Assembly (NCBI RefSeq): GCF_000964465.1
Contig: NZ_BANH01000011.1
Location: forward strand, 1 to 64,000
DNA length: 64,000 nt
DNA from: Gluconobacter thailandicus F149-1 = NBRC 100600
GTDB lineage: Bacteria > Pseudomonadota > Alphaproteobacteria > Acetobacterales > Acetobacteraceae
Direction of reading: 5' to 3'
Shown: positions 1-8,029 of the stretch, in pieces
Position numbering within the stretch: the first letter of the stretch is position 1
How the letters are laid out: each line of letters starts with the position of its first letter
The notes under the pieces: generated by a model
Told to the model about the DNA's origin: nothing
The model's database searches: none
What the model saw: the letters and a program-made list of their open reading frames with translations, nothing else
Program-made: the position numbers and the translations under genes

Positions 1-315
1 GTCACATCAGACATCAGTAACGCCGTCTCCAAATCTCATCAAACATTCCACAGAAACAAGCCCGTTTTTCTTGTTACGGCCTTTAAAACCCGTACAGTTT
101 CGATAACTAAAAAAGTATTGTCAAATCTAAATGGAAGACGAGCCGATCAGGATTTGTTCGTTCAAGCCGGAATACGAAAAATTTTAGCGAATATCCGGAA
201 ATATCTTTGCGGTGACTAAAATATGCGCTCACCACATCCAGATCATTTAACAAAGCCGCTCTGCTTCCGCACAATCGTTTCCTGATCTGAAATGCTGTGC
301 GATAGGAGAAGCATC
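1..315. other. Intergenic region left of guaD
   Basis: I see no credible gene in this stretch. It is fairly AT-rich with stops in all frames. It should hold the promoter of the guanine deaminase gene, but I cannot point to a convincing -35/-10 pair or operator. The window edge may cut off an upstream gene. Confidence 0.5.
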
Positions 316-1626
316 ATGACCGATCACACTGCCATCCGCGGCCCCTTCCTGACCTTCCACGCAGACCCCTTCACAGTTGATCCCATGGAGGCTGTCACGT
401 ACCAGCCCGATGGTCTGATCCTGTGCAGGAACGGCATCATCACCGCTGCTGGCGCTTGGGACGATCTGAAAAGTCAGATCCCGGATGGCATCACTGTCGA
501 TCATTATCCTGATCATCTGATCTGTGCTGGAATGGTAGACACACACGTTCATTACCCGCAGCTTCCCGTCATTGCCTCTTATGGCGAGCAGCTTCTCGAA
601 TGGCTGGAAACCTACGTCTTCCCGGCTGAAGCCCGCTATACTGACATCACCTATGCCCGCCAGATCGCCCGAACCTTTTTGAAGGAACTGCTCCGAGCCG
701 GAACGACGACCGCAGCCGTTTACTGCACGGTTCATCCGGAATCCGTTGATGCATTCTTTGAGGAATCCGAACGTCTCAACACCTGTATGATTGCTGGAAA
801 AGTCCTGATGGACCGAAATGCCCCGGCCAACCTGCGGGATACAGCCCAGTCAGGCTATGACCAGTCGGCCGCCCTGATCGAGCGCTGGCACGGTCGCGGT
901 CGTCAGCTCTATGCCATCACGCCCCGCTTTGCACCCACCAGCACCCCCGAACAGCTTGATCTGGCCGGTTCACTTCTGGCCACACGGTCCGACCTCTTCA
1001 TGCAAACCCACCTGCTTGAAAACCAGTCCGAAATCGAATGGGTCAAGGAACTCTTCCCAAACCGCAATTCCTATCTGGACGTGTACGATAAAGCTGGCCT
1101 GCTGCGCCCCCGCGCCATTCTGGCGCACGGTGTGCACGCACAGGAAGAAGACTTCCAGCGCTGCCATGATACCGGCTGTTCAATCGCTCATTGCCCCGGC
1201 TCCAATCAGTTCCTCGGCAGCGGCTCTTTCCCGCTATTTAATGCCCTGAAACCAGAACGCCGCGTCAAAATCGGCATTGGAAGTGATGTTGGGGCAGGCC
1301 CATCCCTCTCGCTGCTTCAGGTTCTGTCAGACGGCTACAAGGTCGCACAGGGGTTAGGAACAAAACTCCATCCTGCACAGGGCCTTTGGCTGGCCACAGC
1401 CGGGGGCGCGCAATCTCTCGGGCTTGAGCACCAGATTGGGACCATCAAGCCCGGCCTGCACGCCGACCTCTGCGTGTTTGACCCCTCAGCCACGCCCTTG
1501 GGGAAAATTCGCACCCAAACGGCGGAAAGCCTGTCCGATATTCTGTTTGCCTTGACCATGCTGGGTGACGACCGAAGCGTTCAGGCGACCTATGTCGCGG
1601 GACGGAAGCTACATAGCCGGGACTGA
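316..1626 (+). CDS. guaD: Guanine deaminase
   Basis: Cytosolic Zn-dependent amidohydrolase that deaminates guanine to xanthine and ammonia, feeding purine degradation. The protein has 436 residues, a normal family length. The amidohydrolase metal motif AGMVDTHVH is at about residues 71-79 (H77 and H79). Further motifs are GTTT, QTHLLEN, LAHGVH and the late GSDVGAG block with the metal-binding Asp. I chose the ATG at 316, not the one at 292, because AGGAG at 304-308 is well spaced for it. The gene converges on the purine permease operon with a gap of only 16 bp. Neighbouring ureide genes support guanine rather than another substrate. TRZ/ATZ-type deaminases are the alternative, but the motif set fits GuaD well. 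Confidence 0.93.
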   Translation: MTDHTAIRGPFLTFHADPFTVDPMEAVTYQPDGLILCRNGIITAAGAWDDLKSQIPDGITVDHYPDHLICAGMVDTHVHYPQLPVIASYGEQLLEWLETYVFPAEARYTDITYARQIARTFLKELLRAGTTTAAVYCTVHPESVDAFFEESERLNTCMIAGKVLMDRNAPANLRDTAQSGYDQSAALIERWHGRGRQLYAITPRFAPTSTPEQLDLAGSLLATRSDLFMQTHLLENQSEIEWVKELFPNRNSYLDVYDKAGLLRPRAILAHGVHAQEEDFQRCHDTGCSIAHCPGSNQFLGSGSFPLFNALKPERRVKIGIGSDVGAGPSLSLLQVLSDGYKVAQGLGTKLHPAQGLWLATAGGAQSLGLEHQIGTIKPGLHADLCVFDPSATPLGKIRTQTAESLSDILFALTMLGDDRSVQATYVAGRKLHSRD

Positions 1627-1636
1627 AATCCCGGCT
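1615..1636. terminator. Hairpin over the guaD stop codon
   Basis: A perfect 8-bp inverted repeat AGCCGGGA/TCCCGGCT with a 6-nt loop that contains the guaD TGA. It lies between the convergent guaD and permease genes. There is no U-tract on either strand, so it is at best an imperfect bidirectional terminator or a 3'-end stabiliser. Confidence 0.4.
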
Positions 1637-1642
1637 GATGTC

Positions 1643-3088
1643 CTATCCAAACCCCCGTTGTCGCTCAGTTTCTTCGCTTTTCCGCGCCTCAACGGGCAAT
1701 CCCATAAGAATACGCTCATCCGGCAGGTCTGCCGGCACAATCTCAGCATCCGGATCAACAGCCAAAGTGCGGCGCACATTGAACAGCAGATGCAGAAAGA
1801 TCGCGGACAGAGCCCCGAGCGTAATGCCGCTTCCAAACACGATCTGCGCCCAAGCCGGGAACGTATCCGAAATATGAGGCTGTGCCGTCGCCAGCATCCC
1901 CAGACCAATGCTGGTCCCCACAATGATGACGTTACTCTGACGGTTGAAATCCACCCGCGTCAGGGTCTGCACCCCAACTACTGCCACCGTCGCGAACATC
2001 GCCAATGCTGCCCCACCCAGAACGGGTGATGGAACAGCCGCAACAATCGCCCCGAGCTTTGGCAGACACCCCAGCAGCATCATGATCACAGCCGCGGCAG
2101 CCACAACCCAGCGGCTTTTCACACCCGTCATCCGGACCAGACCAACGTTTTCCGCAAAGCAGGTATAGGGAAAGGAATTGAAGACCCCACCCAGCAGCGT
2201 AGCAATGCCATCCGCACGCAACGTCCGCGCGATATCCTCACGGGTAATGGTTTTCCCGACGATTTCACCAGTCGCATAAACGTTGCCGATCGTCTCAACC
2301 ATCGTGATGACCATAACGATCACCATGGAAAGGATCGGCACCACATGAAAAACCGGCGTCCCGAAGAAAAACGGCCGCGTGACGGACACCAGCGGCGCAG
2401 ACGCCACGCCCCCGAAGCGGGCATCGCCCAATAGCCAGGCCGCCAGTGTTCCCACGCACAGCCCAATCAACACGGCAATCGTGGCAATGAACCCGCGAAA
2501 CAGGCGCTGCACGATCACAATGCTCGCCAGTGTTCCCAACCCGTAACACAGGCTCCGCAGCGGAACGCGGTCCTGCACCATGCCGGGCCCATGACCAGAC
2601 ACGATATCATTGGCAGCCACCGGCAAAAGCGCCAGCCCAATCACCAGAATGATCGACCCCGTCACGACAGGTGGGAAAAACCGAACCAGCTTCGCAAAAT
2701 AGGGTGCGATGAGCAGACTGACGATCCCGGCAACAATCACCGATCCATAGATCGACAAAAGCCCCGGCGTTCCACCACCAACAGCCGACCCAATCGCAAT
2801 CATCGGGCCAACGGCCGTAAACGTCACACCTTGCAGAAGCGGCAGCCGTACACCCACCGGCCCGAAGCCCACAGCCTGCAACAGGGATGCGATCCCGCAG
2901 GTGAACAGGTCAGCATCAATCAGATGGATCAGCGTCTCCTGTGGCAAGTGCAAAGCCCCTGCCACCAGGATCGGAACAATCACTGCTGCGGAATAGAACG
3001 CCAGGATATGCTGAAAACCATAAGCCCCCAGACGCCAGAGCGGGAGCTTCTCATCAACCGGATGAATCGCAGAAGTATCAGACGCCAT
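1643..3088 (-). CDS. NCS2 xanthine/urate permease
   Basis: Inner-membrane nucleobase:cation symporter of the NCS2 (nucleobase-ascorbate transporter) family, 481 residues with about 12-14 hydrophobic segments. Two family hallmarks are visible: the Gln-His pair in TM1 (GFQHILAF) and the NCS2 signature ENVGLVRMTG following NSFPYTCFA. The xanthine/urate (UapA/XanP) branch is more likely than the uracil branch because the gene is the last of a ureide-pathway operon, 6 bp after the hydroxyisourate hydrolase gene. It probably imports xanthine and/or urate for the enzymes encoded beside it. The exact substrate cannot be settled from sequence alone. Confidence 0.88.
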   Translation of the reverse strand: MASDTSAIHPVDEKLPLWRLGAYGFQHILAFYSAAVIVPILVAGALHLPQETLIHLIDADLFTCGIASLLQAVGFGPVGVRLPLLQGVTFTAVGPMIAIGSAVGGGTPGLLSIYGSVIVAGIVSLLIAPYFAKLVRFFPPVVTGSIILVIGLALLPVAANDIVSGHGPGMVQDRVPLRSLCYGLGTLASIVIVQRLFRGFIATIAVLIGLCVGTLAAWLLGDARFGGVASAPLVSVTRPFFFGTPVFHVVPILSMVIVMVITMVETIGNVYATGEIVGKTITREDIARTLRADGIATLLGGVFNSFPYTCFAENVGLVRMTGVKSRWVVAAAAVIMMLLGCLPKLGAIVAAVPSPVLGGAALAMFATVAVVGVQTLTRVDFNRQSNVIIVGTSIGLGMLATAQPHISDTFPAWAQIVFGSGITLGALSAIFLHLLFNVRRTLAVDPDAEIVPADLPDERILMGLPVEARKSEETERQRGFG

Positions 3089-3094
3089 CAGGTC

Positions 3095-3427
3095 TCAGCT
3101 TCCACGATATGTGGAATATCCATAAGGCGCAGCGAGCAGCGGAACATGCGCATGCGTACCCTCACCCAGACCAAACACAATCGGCACAACATCCAGAAAA
3201 GGCGGATCAGACAGCACATGCCCTCCCGCCCGGAAATAGGCACCAATCTCGAACTCCAGACGATAAGTACCACGCTCCAGCGGGATCTCCCGCAAGGCAG
3301 GACACCGTCCGTCATGGTCCGTCACGCCTTCGAAAAGAACAGCATCTTCCTGAAAAAGCCGGAAAGACACCCCAGCCGCCGGACGGCCCGACACCGTATC
3401 CAGAATATGCGTGGATAATGAGCTCAT
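3095..3427 (-). CDS. uraH: 5-hydroxyisourate hydrolase
   Basis: Transthyretin-like enzyme that hydrolyses 5-hydroxyisourate to OHCU, the second step of urate degradation. At 110 residues it is the usual size. Family marks are the N-terminal HILD (His7), the internal GRCPAL region and the invariant C-terminal tetrapeptide YRGS, which separates the enzyme from true transthyretins. It has no signal peptide, so it acts in the cytoplasm. Its ATG overlaps the stop of uraD by 4 bp (ATGA), so the two successive enzymes are translationally coupled. Confidence 0.95.
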   Translation of the reverse strand: MSSLSTHILDTVSGRPAAGVSFRLFQEDAVLFEGVTDHDGRCPALREIPLERGTYRLEFEIGAYFRAGGHVLSDPPFLDVVPIVFGLGEGTHAHVPLLAAPYGYSTYRGS

Positions 3428-3948
3428 GATGTCACCAGATCTTTCAGTCTCAGCCCTGCAATCGCATCGATCTGCGACAGAGCCTCTTTCAGTTCCGCCT
3501 CAGGCGTCCCGCTCAGACGACGTTCCATTTCATCCATGATAACCGTCTTGGCCACCTGCCCCGGTGCTGCCACTTTACGCACGCAGATGACAAACGGCAT
3601 GGAAAAAGCCTTTCCATAAGCCGCATTCAACGTCTTAAATCGCTCATATTCCGCAGGCGTGAGGCGATCCAACCCAGCAGACGCCTGCTCGGACGCAGAC
3701 TCCGCAGTCAGGTCTGGATCGATCCCCGCACGATGACCCAATTCAGGGTGCGCCCGAACCAGTGCCAACTGAGCCTCCTCGCCCGCATTCCGCACAACGT
3801 CAGAAAACGTCGCAAGCATGACACCCACATCCGCAAATGGCCGCGCTGCCAGAGCCCCCTCAGCTATCCAGGGCGAATGTTCGTAAAGTCCGCCAAACGT
3901 CTGGACGAAAACATCCGGCGTCATGGCATTTACATCAGAAATCTTCAT
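3424..3948 (-). CDS. uraD: OHCU decarboxylase
   Basis: 2-oxo-4-hydroxy-4-carboxy-5-ureidoimidazoline decarboxylase, 174 residues, which converts OHCU to S-allantoin. The HPELGHRAG block holds the family's catalytic His, and NAAYGKAFSMPFVICVR is the conserved strand near the active site. The gene overlaps its neighbours on both sides by 4 bp (puuE upstream, uraH downstream), giving a tightly coupled puuE-uraD-uraH set that covers three consecutive ureide steps. Confidence 0.94.
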   Translation of the reverse strand: MKISDVNAMTPDVFVQTFGGLYEHSPWIAEGALAARPFADVGVMLATFSDVVRNAGEEAQLALVRAHPELGHRAGIDPDLTAESASEQASAGLDRLTPAEYERFKTLNAAYGKAFSMPFVICVRKVAAPGQVAKTVIMDEMERRLSGTPEAELKEALSQIDAIAGLRLKDLVTS

Positions 3949-4844
3949 GCGGGGTGCACACTCATCCAGTGCCGGGCAATATCAAGCCGGGACGCGACCC
4001 AGACATCCTCATGGGACGCCACATGCTCCAGAAAACGCTGAAGCGCCAGCGCACGCGCAGGCTTGCCAGCTAGACGGCAATGCAGCCCGATAGACATCAT
4101 ACGCCCCCCTTCCGCATACAGCATGTCAAACGCATCCCGCAGATACTGGAAGAACTGCTCGCCCTCAGTAAAGCCATTGAGCGCTGCGAACTTCATGTCA
4201 TTGGCATCAAGTGTGTAAGGTACGATCAACTGCGGCTTGCCATGGGAGCGATCGTAATACGGGAGATCATCCGCATAAGAATCGGCATCATAAACAAAGC
4301 CGCCTTCTTCCACGACCAGACGGGCCGTATTCGGGCTGGTCCGGCCCTGATACCACCCCAGCGGGCGCTCCCCGACTACTTCCGTATGAAGCGCAATCGC
4401 CTCTCGGATATGCTCGCGCTCCACGTCTTCCGGAAAATCCTGATAATCAATCCAGCGCAAACCGTGCGTGGCAATTTCCCAGCCGCTTTCCTGCATGGCA
4501 GCTACGGCATCCGGATTACGCGCCAGAGCCTTGGCCACACCAAACACGGTTGTGGTCATGCCAGCCTTTTCAAACAGGCGCTGCAAACGCCAGAACCCAG
4601 CGCGACTGCCGTACTCATAAAGGCTTTCCATCTGCGCACAGCGCGCACCAATGATGGACTTCGTCCCGACCATTTCAGATAGGAAAGCCTCCGATCCCGC
4701 ATCTCCATGCAGAACCGAATTTTCCGCGCCTTCTTCATAGTTGATGACGAACTGAACCGCGATCCGCGCACCATTTGGCCATTTCGGATCAGGTGGCGTT
4801 CGGCCATAGCCGATCATGTCACGGGGATAAGTCTTCGTGCTCAT
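3945..4844 (-). CDS. puuE: Allantoinase, polysaccharide-deacetylase type
   Basis: Cytosolic allantoinase of the PuuE type (NodB/polysaccharide deacetylase fold), not the amidohydrolase-type AllB. It hydrolyses allantoin to allantoate. Length is 299 residues. Typical blocks are YGRTPPDPKWP, VINYEEG, WEIATHGLRWIDYQD and WYQGRTSPNTARL. I chose the ATG at 4844: it is preceded by GGGGGAGG and gives the usual N-terminus, whereas the longer frame would run into the flavoprotein gene. Its start lies 17 bp after that gene's stop. No allantoate-processing gene is in the window, so later steps must be encoded elsewhere. Confidence 0.92.
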   Translation of the reverse strand: MSTKTYPRDMIGYGRTPPDPKWPNGARIAVQFVINYEEGAENSVLHGDAGSEAFLSEMVGTKSIIGARCAQMESLYEYGSRAGFWRLQRLFEKAGMTTTVFGVAKALARNPDAVAAMQESGWEIATHGLRWIDYQDFPEDVEREHIREAIALHTEVVGERPLGWYQGRTSPNTARLVVEEGGFVYDADSYADDLPYYDRSHGKPQLIVPYTLDANDMKFAALNGFTEGEQFFQYLRDAFDMLYAEGGRMMSIGLHCRLAGKPARALALQRFLEHVASHEDVWVASRLDIARHWMSVHPA

Positions 4845-4860
4845 CTGTGCTGCCTCCCCC

Positions 4861-6312
4861 TCAAACCGTTGGCGGATCAAGGCTGATCAGTTCTTCCGTG
4901 TCATAGGACAGCAGGCTTTCCAGATGCTTCTCGCCGTCTTCCACGAAAAGATCACGCGCAATACCGCGCGTCAGCTTCTCGACACCGAAGCGCATCCCAC
5001 TGATGGATGCCCCTGAAAGACCCATGCTGGGCATTGATGCAAACGTGAAATTGTAGATTGCCGCCAGCATCGGCGCTTTCGGATCGGACGGATCTTTCGG
5101 CAGGAACTGGAAACGCTGCCCCAGATATGGATGGCTGGACAGCAGCGTGCTTTCCTCCCCCTCCGGTGGAGCGAAATGATCGCTCCATAGCATCACGGAA
5201 TCCGCAAAATCCTGCGTTTCCGGACGGTGCTTCAGATCAATAGAGAAACCTGTTCCGATAATGAGGAAGTCAAAGCGCATCTCACCATTGGGCGTTTCGA
5301 CCACCACCTCGTCACCATCCATCCGCGCAGACGTCCAGAGCGTACCGGGATGGAAAGCGAAGTTCTCATGCTTGCGGCAGCGCCAGAACGTATCCTGTGG
5401 CGGCGGCTGGTTCAGATTGTAGATGCAACGCATGAAGCGCCAGCGAGTCAGATCCGGAAGCTCCGAGAAATGCGCAAGGAAGCCCGCATTTTCCATCCAG
5501 CGATACGGATTGATGGCTGGAATCTTCGTGCGACGCAGACACAGATCCACACGCCCCACACCGGATTCCAGTGCCGTCGCAGCATTATCAAAAGCAGACG
5601 CACCAGCACCCAAGACGCCGATCCGCTTACCCTTCAGAGCGTCGAAATCAATATTCTCATGCGTATGGGCATAAACCGACTTCGGAAGGTTCTCCGAAAT
5701 GAATGGGGGAACGAACCAGGCTCCGCCACCATCAATTCCCGTAGCCAGAACCATCCGGCGCGCCCAACGCTTTGTCTCGACACCAGCAGCATTCCGGAAC
5801 GTCAGACGCAGAAGCCCGCCCGTCCACTCCACATGAACGAGTTCCTGATCGTTGACGACCGGCAGTTCGAGCGTGTCACGCACCCAGTCCAGATAAGACT
5901 GCCAGTCGTGCCGCGAGATCTTGTCGAGCGACTGCCAGGCTGCCTTGCCATAGCGGGCTTCATACCAGGACTGCGGCGTCAGATTCGGAATTCCCAGATC
6001 CGGCCCCGTCACATGCTTTGGCGTCCGCAACGTGATCATCCGGGCGAACGTGACCCACGGGCCTTCTCCACCCTTTGCAGCGCGCTCAAAAATTTGCGTA
6101 TTCGTCACGCCCTGACGACGCAGCCCGAAACAGGCCGTCAGACCACCCTGTCCGCCGCCAATAATGGCAACATCCAGAACATCCTCACCCTCTTTCTGAA
6201 CCGGAATATTCCAGTTCCCGGTCGCATACCTGATCTTCGCAAGATCCTCATGAACCTGCGCCGAAAGGGTGGCCAGGCCGTCAGTCGGGGAAGGAGAACG
6301 TGTCATGAGCAT
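4861..6312 (-). CDS. Two-dinucleotide-binding flavoprotein, possible urate-pathway oxidase
   Basis: FAD/NAD(P)-binding oxidoreductase of 483 residues. It has an N-terminal FAD Rossmann motif GGGQGG (52-57), a second Rossmann motif GVLGAGASA at about 233-241 for NAD(P)H, MVLATG at 187-192, and a late IIGTGF motif. This is the layout of class B-like flavin monooxygenases. It is the first gene of the ureide operon and directly precedes puuE. No uricase, PuuD or HpxO-type gene is visible, so by position this protein is a candidate for urate hydroxylation or another purine oxidation; that is inference only. ATG at 6312 and ATG at 6306 are both usable; AGGA lies 4 nt and 10 nt upstream of them respectively. 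Confidence 0.72.
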   Translation of the reverse strand: MLMTRSPSPTDGLATLSAQVHEDLAKIRYATGNWNIPVQKEGEDVLDVAIIGGGQGGLTACFGLRRQGVTNTQIFERAAKGGEGPWVTFARMITLRTPKHVTGPDLGIPNLTPQSWYEARYGKAAWQSLDKISRHDWQSYLDWVRDTLELPVVNDQELVHVEWTGGLLRLTFRNAAGVETKRWARRMVLATGIDGGGAWFVPPFISENLPKSVYAHTHENIDFDALKGKRIGVLGAGASAFDNAATALESGVGRVDLCLRRTKIPAINPYRWMENAGFLAHFSELPDLTRWRFMRCIYNLNQPPPQDTFWRCRKHENFAFHPGTLWTSARMDGDEVVVETPNGEMRFDFLIIGTGFSIDLKHRPETQDFADSVMLWSDHFAPPEGEESTLLSSHPYLGQRFQFLPKDPSDPKAPMLAAIYNFTFASMPSMGLSGASISGMRFGVEKLTRGIARDLFVEDGEKHLESLLSYDTEELISLDPPTV

Positions 6313-6351
6313 CTTATCCTAAAGAACAGGCACAGGATCGTGGTCTTCCAT

Positions 6352-6389
6352 AAGAAATGACCAGAGTTTCTTCCTGTGTCAAAATGACA
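6352..6389. promoter_or_regulatory. Two dyads in the LysR/purine operon divergent region
   Basis: Between the divergent flavoprotein and lysR genes lies a perfect inverted repeat AAGAAA-N9-TTTCTT (6352-6372). Next to it is TGTCA-AAA-TGACA (6377-6389). The first contains a T-N11-A core and has the size of a LysR-type box. Position and symmetry suggest these are the binding sites of the adjacent LysR protein. Confidence 0.5.
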
Positions 6390-6484
6390 GGGTTCACCTG
6401 CCTCTCTGAAGTGTTTCATAGAGGGGTATTCTCGTATATCTCAGAAAAACGTCCCTACCGTTCTCGAAAAAAGAGCGTATCTCC

Positions 6485-7393
6485 ATGCCGGCTTTCTCAC
6501 GCTTCCTCCGTTACTTCCTGTCCGTTGCCCAGTACGGCTCGATCCGGAAGGCCTCCGAACATCTCCGGATCGCGGCATCGGCCATCGACCGGCAGATCCT
6601 TCACGGTGAGGACGCTCTCGGCACCCCACTCTTCGAGCGCCTCCCCAGCGGCTTGCGCCTGACAGCCGCCGGGGAGCTTCTCTATACAAACGGCAAGCAG
6701 TGGATGCGGGAGATGCAGGAAGTCCGCACACAGCTTGAAGACATGCGCGGACTAAGACGCGGGCAGGTCGATATCGCCCTGCCAGATGCCCTGACCACCG
6801 GCTTCCTCCCCCGCATCCTGAAAGACCTTCGCAAAAGTCATCCTGGCATCACCATCTGCACACACGTTCTGGATAATGCCGTTATCCAGCAAGCACTCAT
6901 CAGTGGAGAAGTGGACTTCGCGCTCCTCCTCAACCCCACACAGGCCCGTGGCCTGCTAGTAAGAACCCATATCGATTATCCGCTCGGCTTCATCTGCCTG
7001 CCCGATCACCCGGTAGCCCAGCAGAAAAGCGCAAGATTCAGCATCTGTGCAGAATACCCAATGGTCATGCCGCAGCAGCCGCTCGCTCTGCAAAGACAGA
7101 TCGAAATTCTGGAAATCGACAGCAACGTCAGCGTTCAGCCTGTCGCCTCGTCCGACAACATCCAGATGATCAAGTCTCTGGTGCTGGAAGGTGTGGGCTT
7201 GGGCATTCTCAGCATGCTGGATGTCATGAAGGAAGTGACAAGCGGAGAACTGGCGTTCGTTCCCATTTCCAACCGAGATGTCTCACCTCTGACGCTGGCC
7301 CTGTGCGTCGATCAGGCCCGTCAGCTTTCCGGCGCCGCACGGCTGGTCATTGCCGAAGTCGAAAAAACCTTTTTGGCGCCCCTGGAAACATAA
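6485..7393 (+). CDS. LysR-family transcriptional regulator
   Basis: Regulator of 302 residues with an N-terminal winged helix-turn-helix (FLRYFLSVAQYGSIRKASEHL followed by a recognition helix to about residue 60, then LFERLPSGLRLTAAGELL). A LysR substrate-binding domain follows at about 90-295. It is transcribed divergently from the purine degradation operon, with two dyads in the 172-bp gap, so it most likely controls that operon in response to a purine intermediate. The effector cannot be told from sequence. Confidence 0.9.
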   Translation: MPAFSRFLRYFLSVAQYGSIRKASEHLRIAASAIDRQILHGEDALGTPLFERLPSGLRLTAAGELLYTNGKQWMREMQEVRTQLEDMRGLRRGQVDIALPDALTTGFLPRILKDLRKSHPGITICTHVLDNAVIQQALISGEVDFALLLNPTQARGLLVRTHIDYPLGFICLPDHPVAQQKSARFSICAEYPMVMPQQPLALQRQIEILEIDSNVSVQPVASSDNIQMIKSLVLEGVGLGILSMLDVMKEVTSGELAFVPISNRDVSPLTLALCVDQARQLSGAARLVIAEVEKTFLAPLET

Positions 7394-7475
7394 CACCTCA
7401 TCCAAGTGCTGAACGGCAGGTCGGCCTCCGCGTTAAGTGCGACAGGCACACGCCAGCATACATGAGGAACAGACA

Positions 7476-7961
7476 ATGTTTTCCTTCAGGACACTCTCTG
7501 CCGCAGCTTTGATCTGCACTCTGGCAGGAGGCTCCGCCCTCGCTCAGACGGGCAACGACGTTCGCATTATTCCGGGCGCCGACACTATAGCCTGGCAGCC
7601 AGCACCGCCCATGTTCCCGAGCGGAACACGCATGTCTTTCCTGTATGGCTCCGCTGACAAGGCCGGACCATTCACCCTACGCGTCATGATGCCGGCCGGA
7701 TCTGTCATCCCGCCCCATACCCACAATATGGACGAAATGCTGACCGTTCTGGGCGGCAGCATCCATCACTATATCGGCCCAACCATCACAACCGACCAAG
7801 ACAAGGTTCTGGCGGCAGGCGGCTTCGTCCATTTACCACCCAATGTCCCACACGCACTTAAAGCCGGAACCCAGGGTGCCATCGTACAGGTGTCTGGCAC
7901 TGGCCCGTTCACCATGACCTACGTCAATCCGCAGGATGACCCCCGCCACACCAATCGCTGA
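7476..7961 (+). CDS. Exported cupin-domain protein
   Basis: Small periplasmic protein of 161 residues. It has a clear Sec signal peptide (hydrophobic AALICTLAGGSALA, cleavage after ALA-Q) and a single cupin barrel. Cupin motif 1 is seen as PPHTHNMDEMLTVLGG and motif 2 as GGFVHLPPNVPHAL, with the metal-binding His and Glu residues present. The ATG at 7476 is preferred because GAGGAA precedes it and it starts the signal peptide. Many cupins of this type bind a metal, but the substrate is unknown. It ends just before a strong bidirectional terminator. Confidence 0.8.
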   Translation: MFSFRTLSAAALICTLAGGSALAQTGNDVRIIPGADTIAWQPAPPMFPSGTRMSFLYGSADKAGPFTLRVMMPAGSVIPPHTHNMDEMLTVLGGSIHHYIGPTITTDQDKVLAAGGFVHLPPNVPHALKAGTQGAIVQVSGTGPFTMTYVNPQDDPRHTNR

Positions 7962-7966
7962 AACAT

Positions 7967-8003
7967 AAAAAAAGCCCTGCCTCCCCAAGGAAGCAGGGCT
8001 TTT
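7967..8003. terminator. Bidirectional rho-independent terminator
   Basis: The stem AAGCCCTGC.../...GCAGGGCTT is followed by TTTT on the plus strand and has an A-run on its 5' side, which is the U-tract for the minus strand. It separates the convergent cupin and dsbD-like genes. Confidence 0.85.
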
Positions 8004-8029
8004 CCACATTCCGGGCTGAAACAGAAAAA

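Noticed and set aside
5227-6360. A 377-codon plus-strand frame opposite the flavoprotein
   Set aside because: Antisense to a protein with two Rossmann motifs; the translation is Arg/His-rich without domains.
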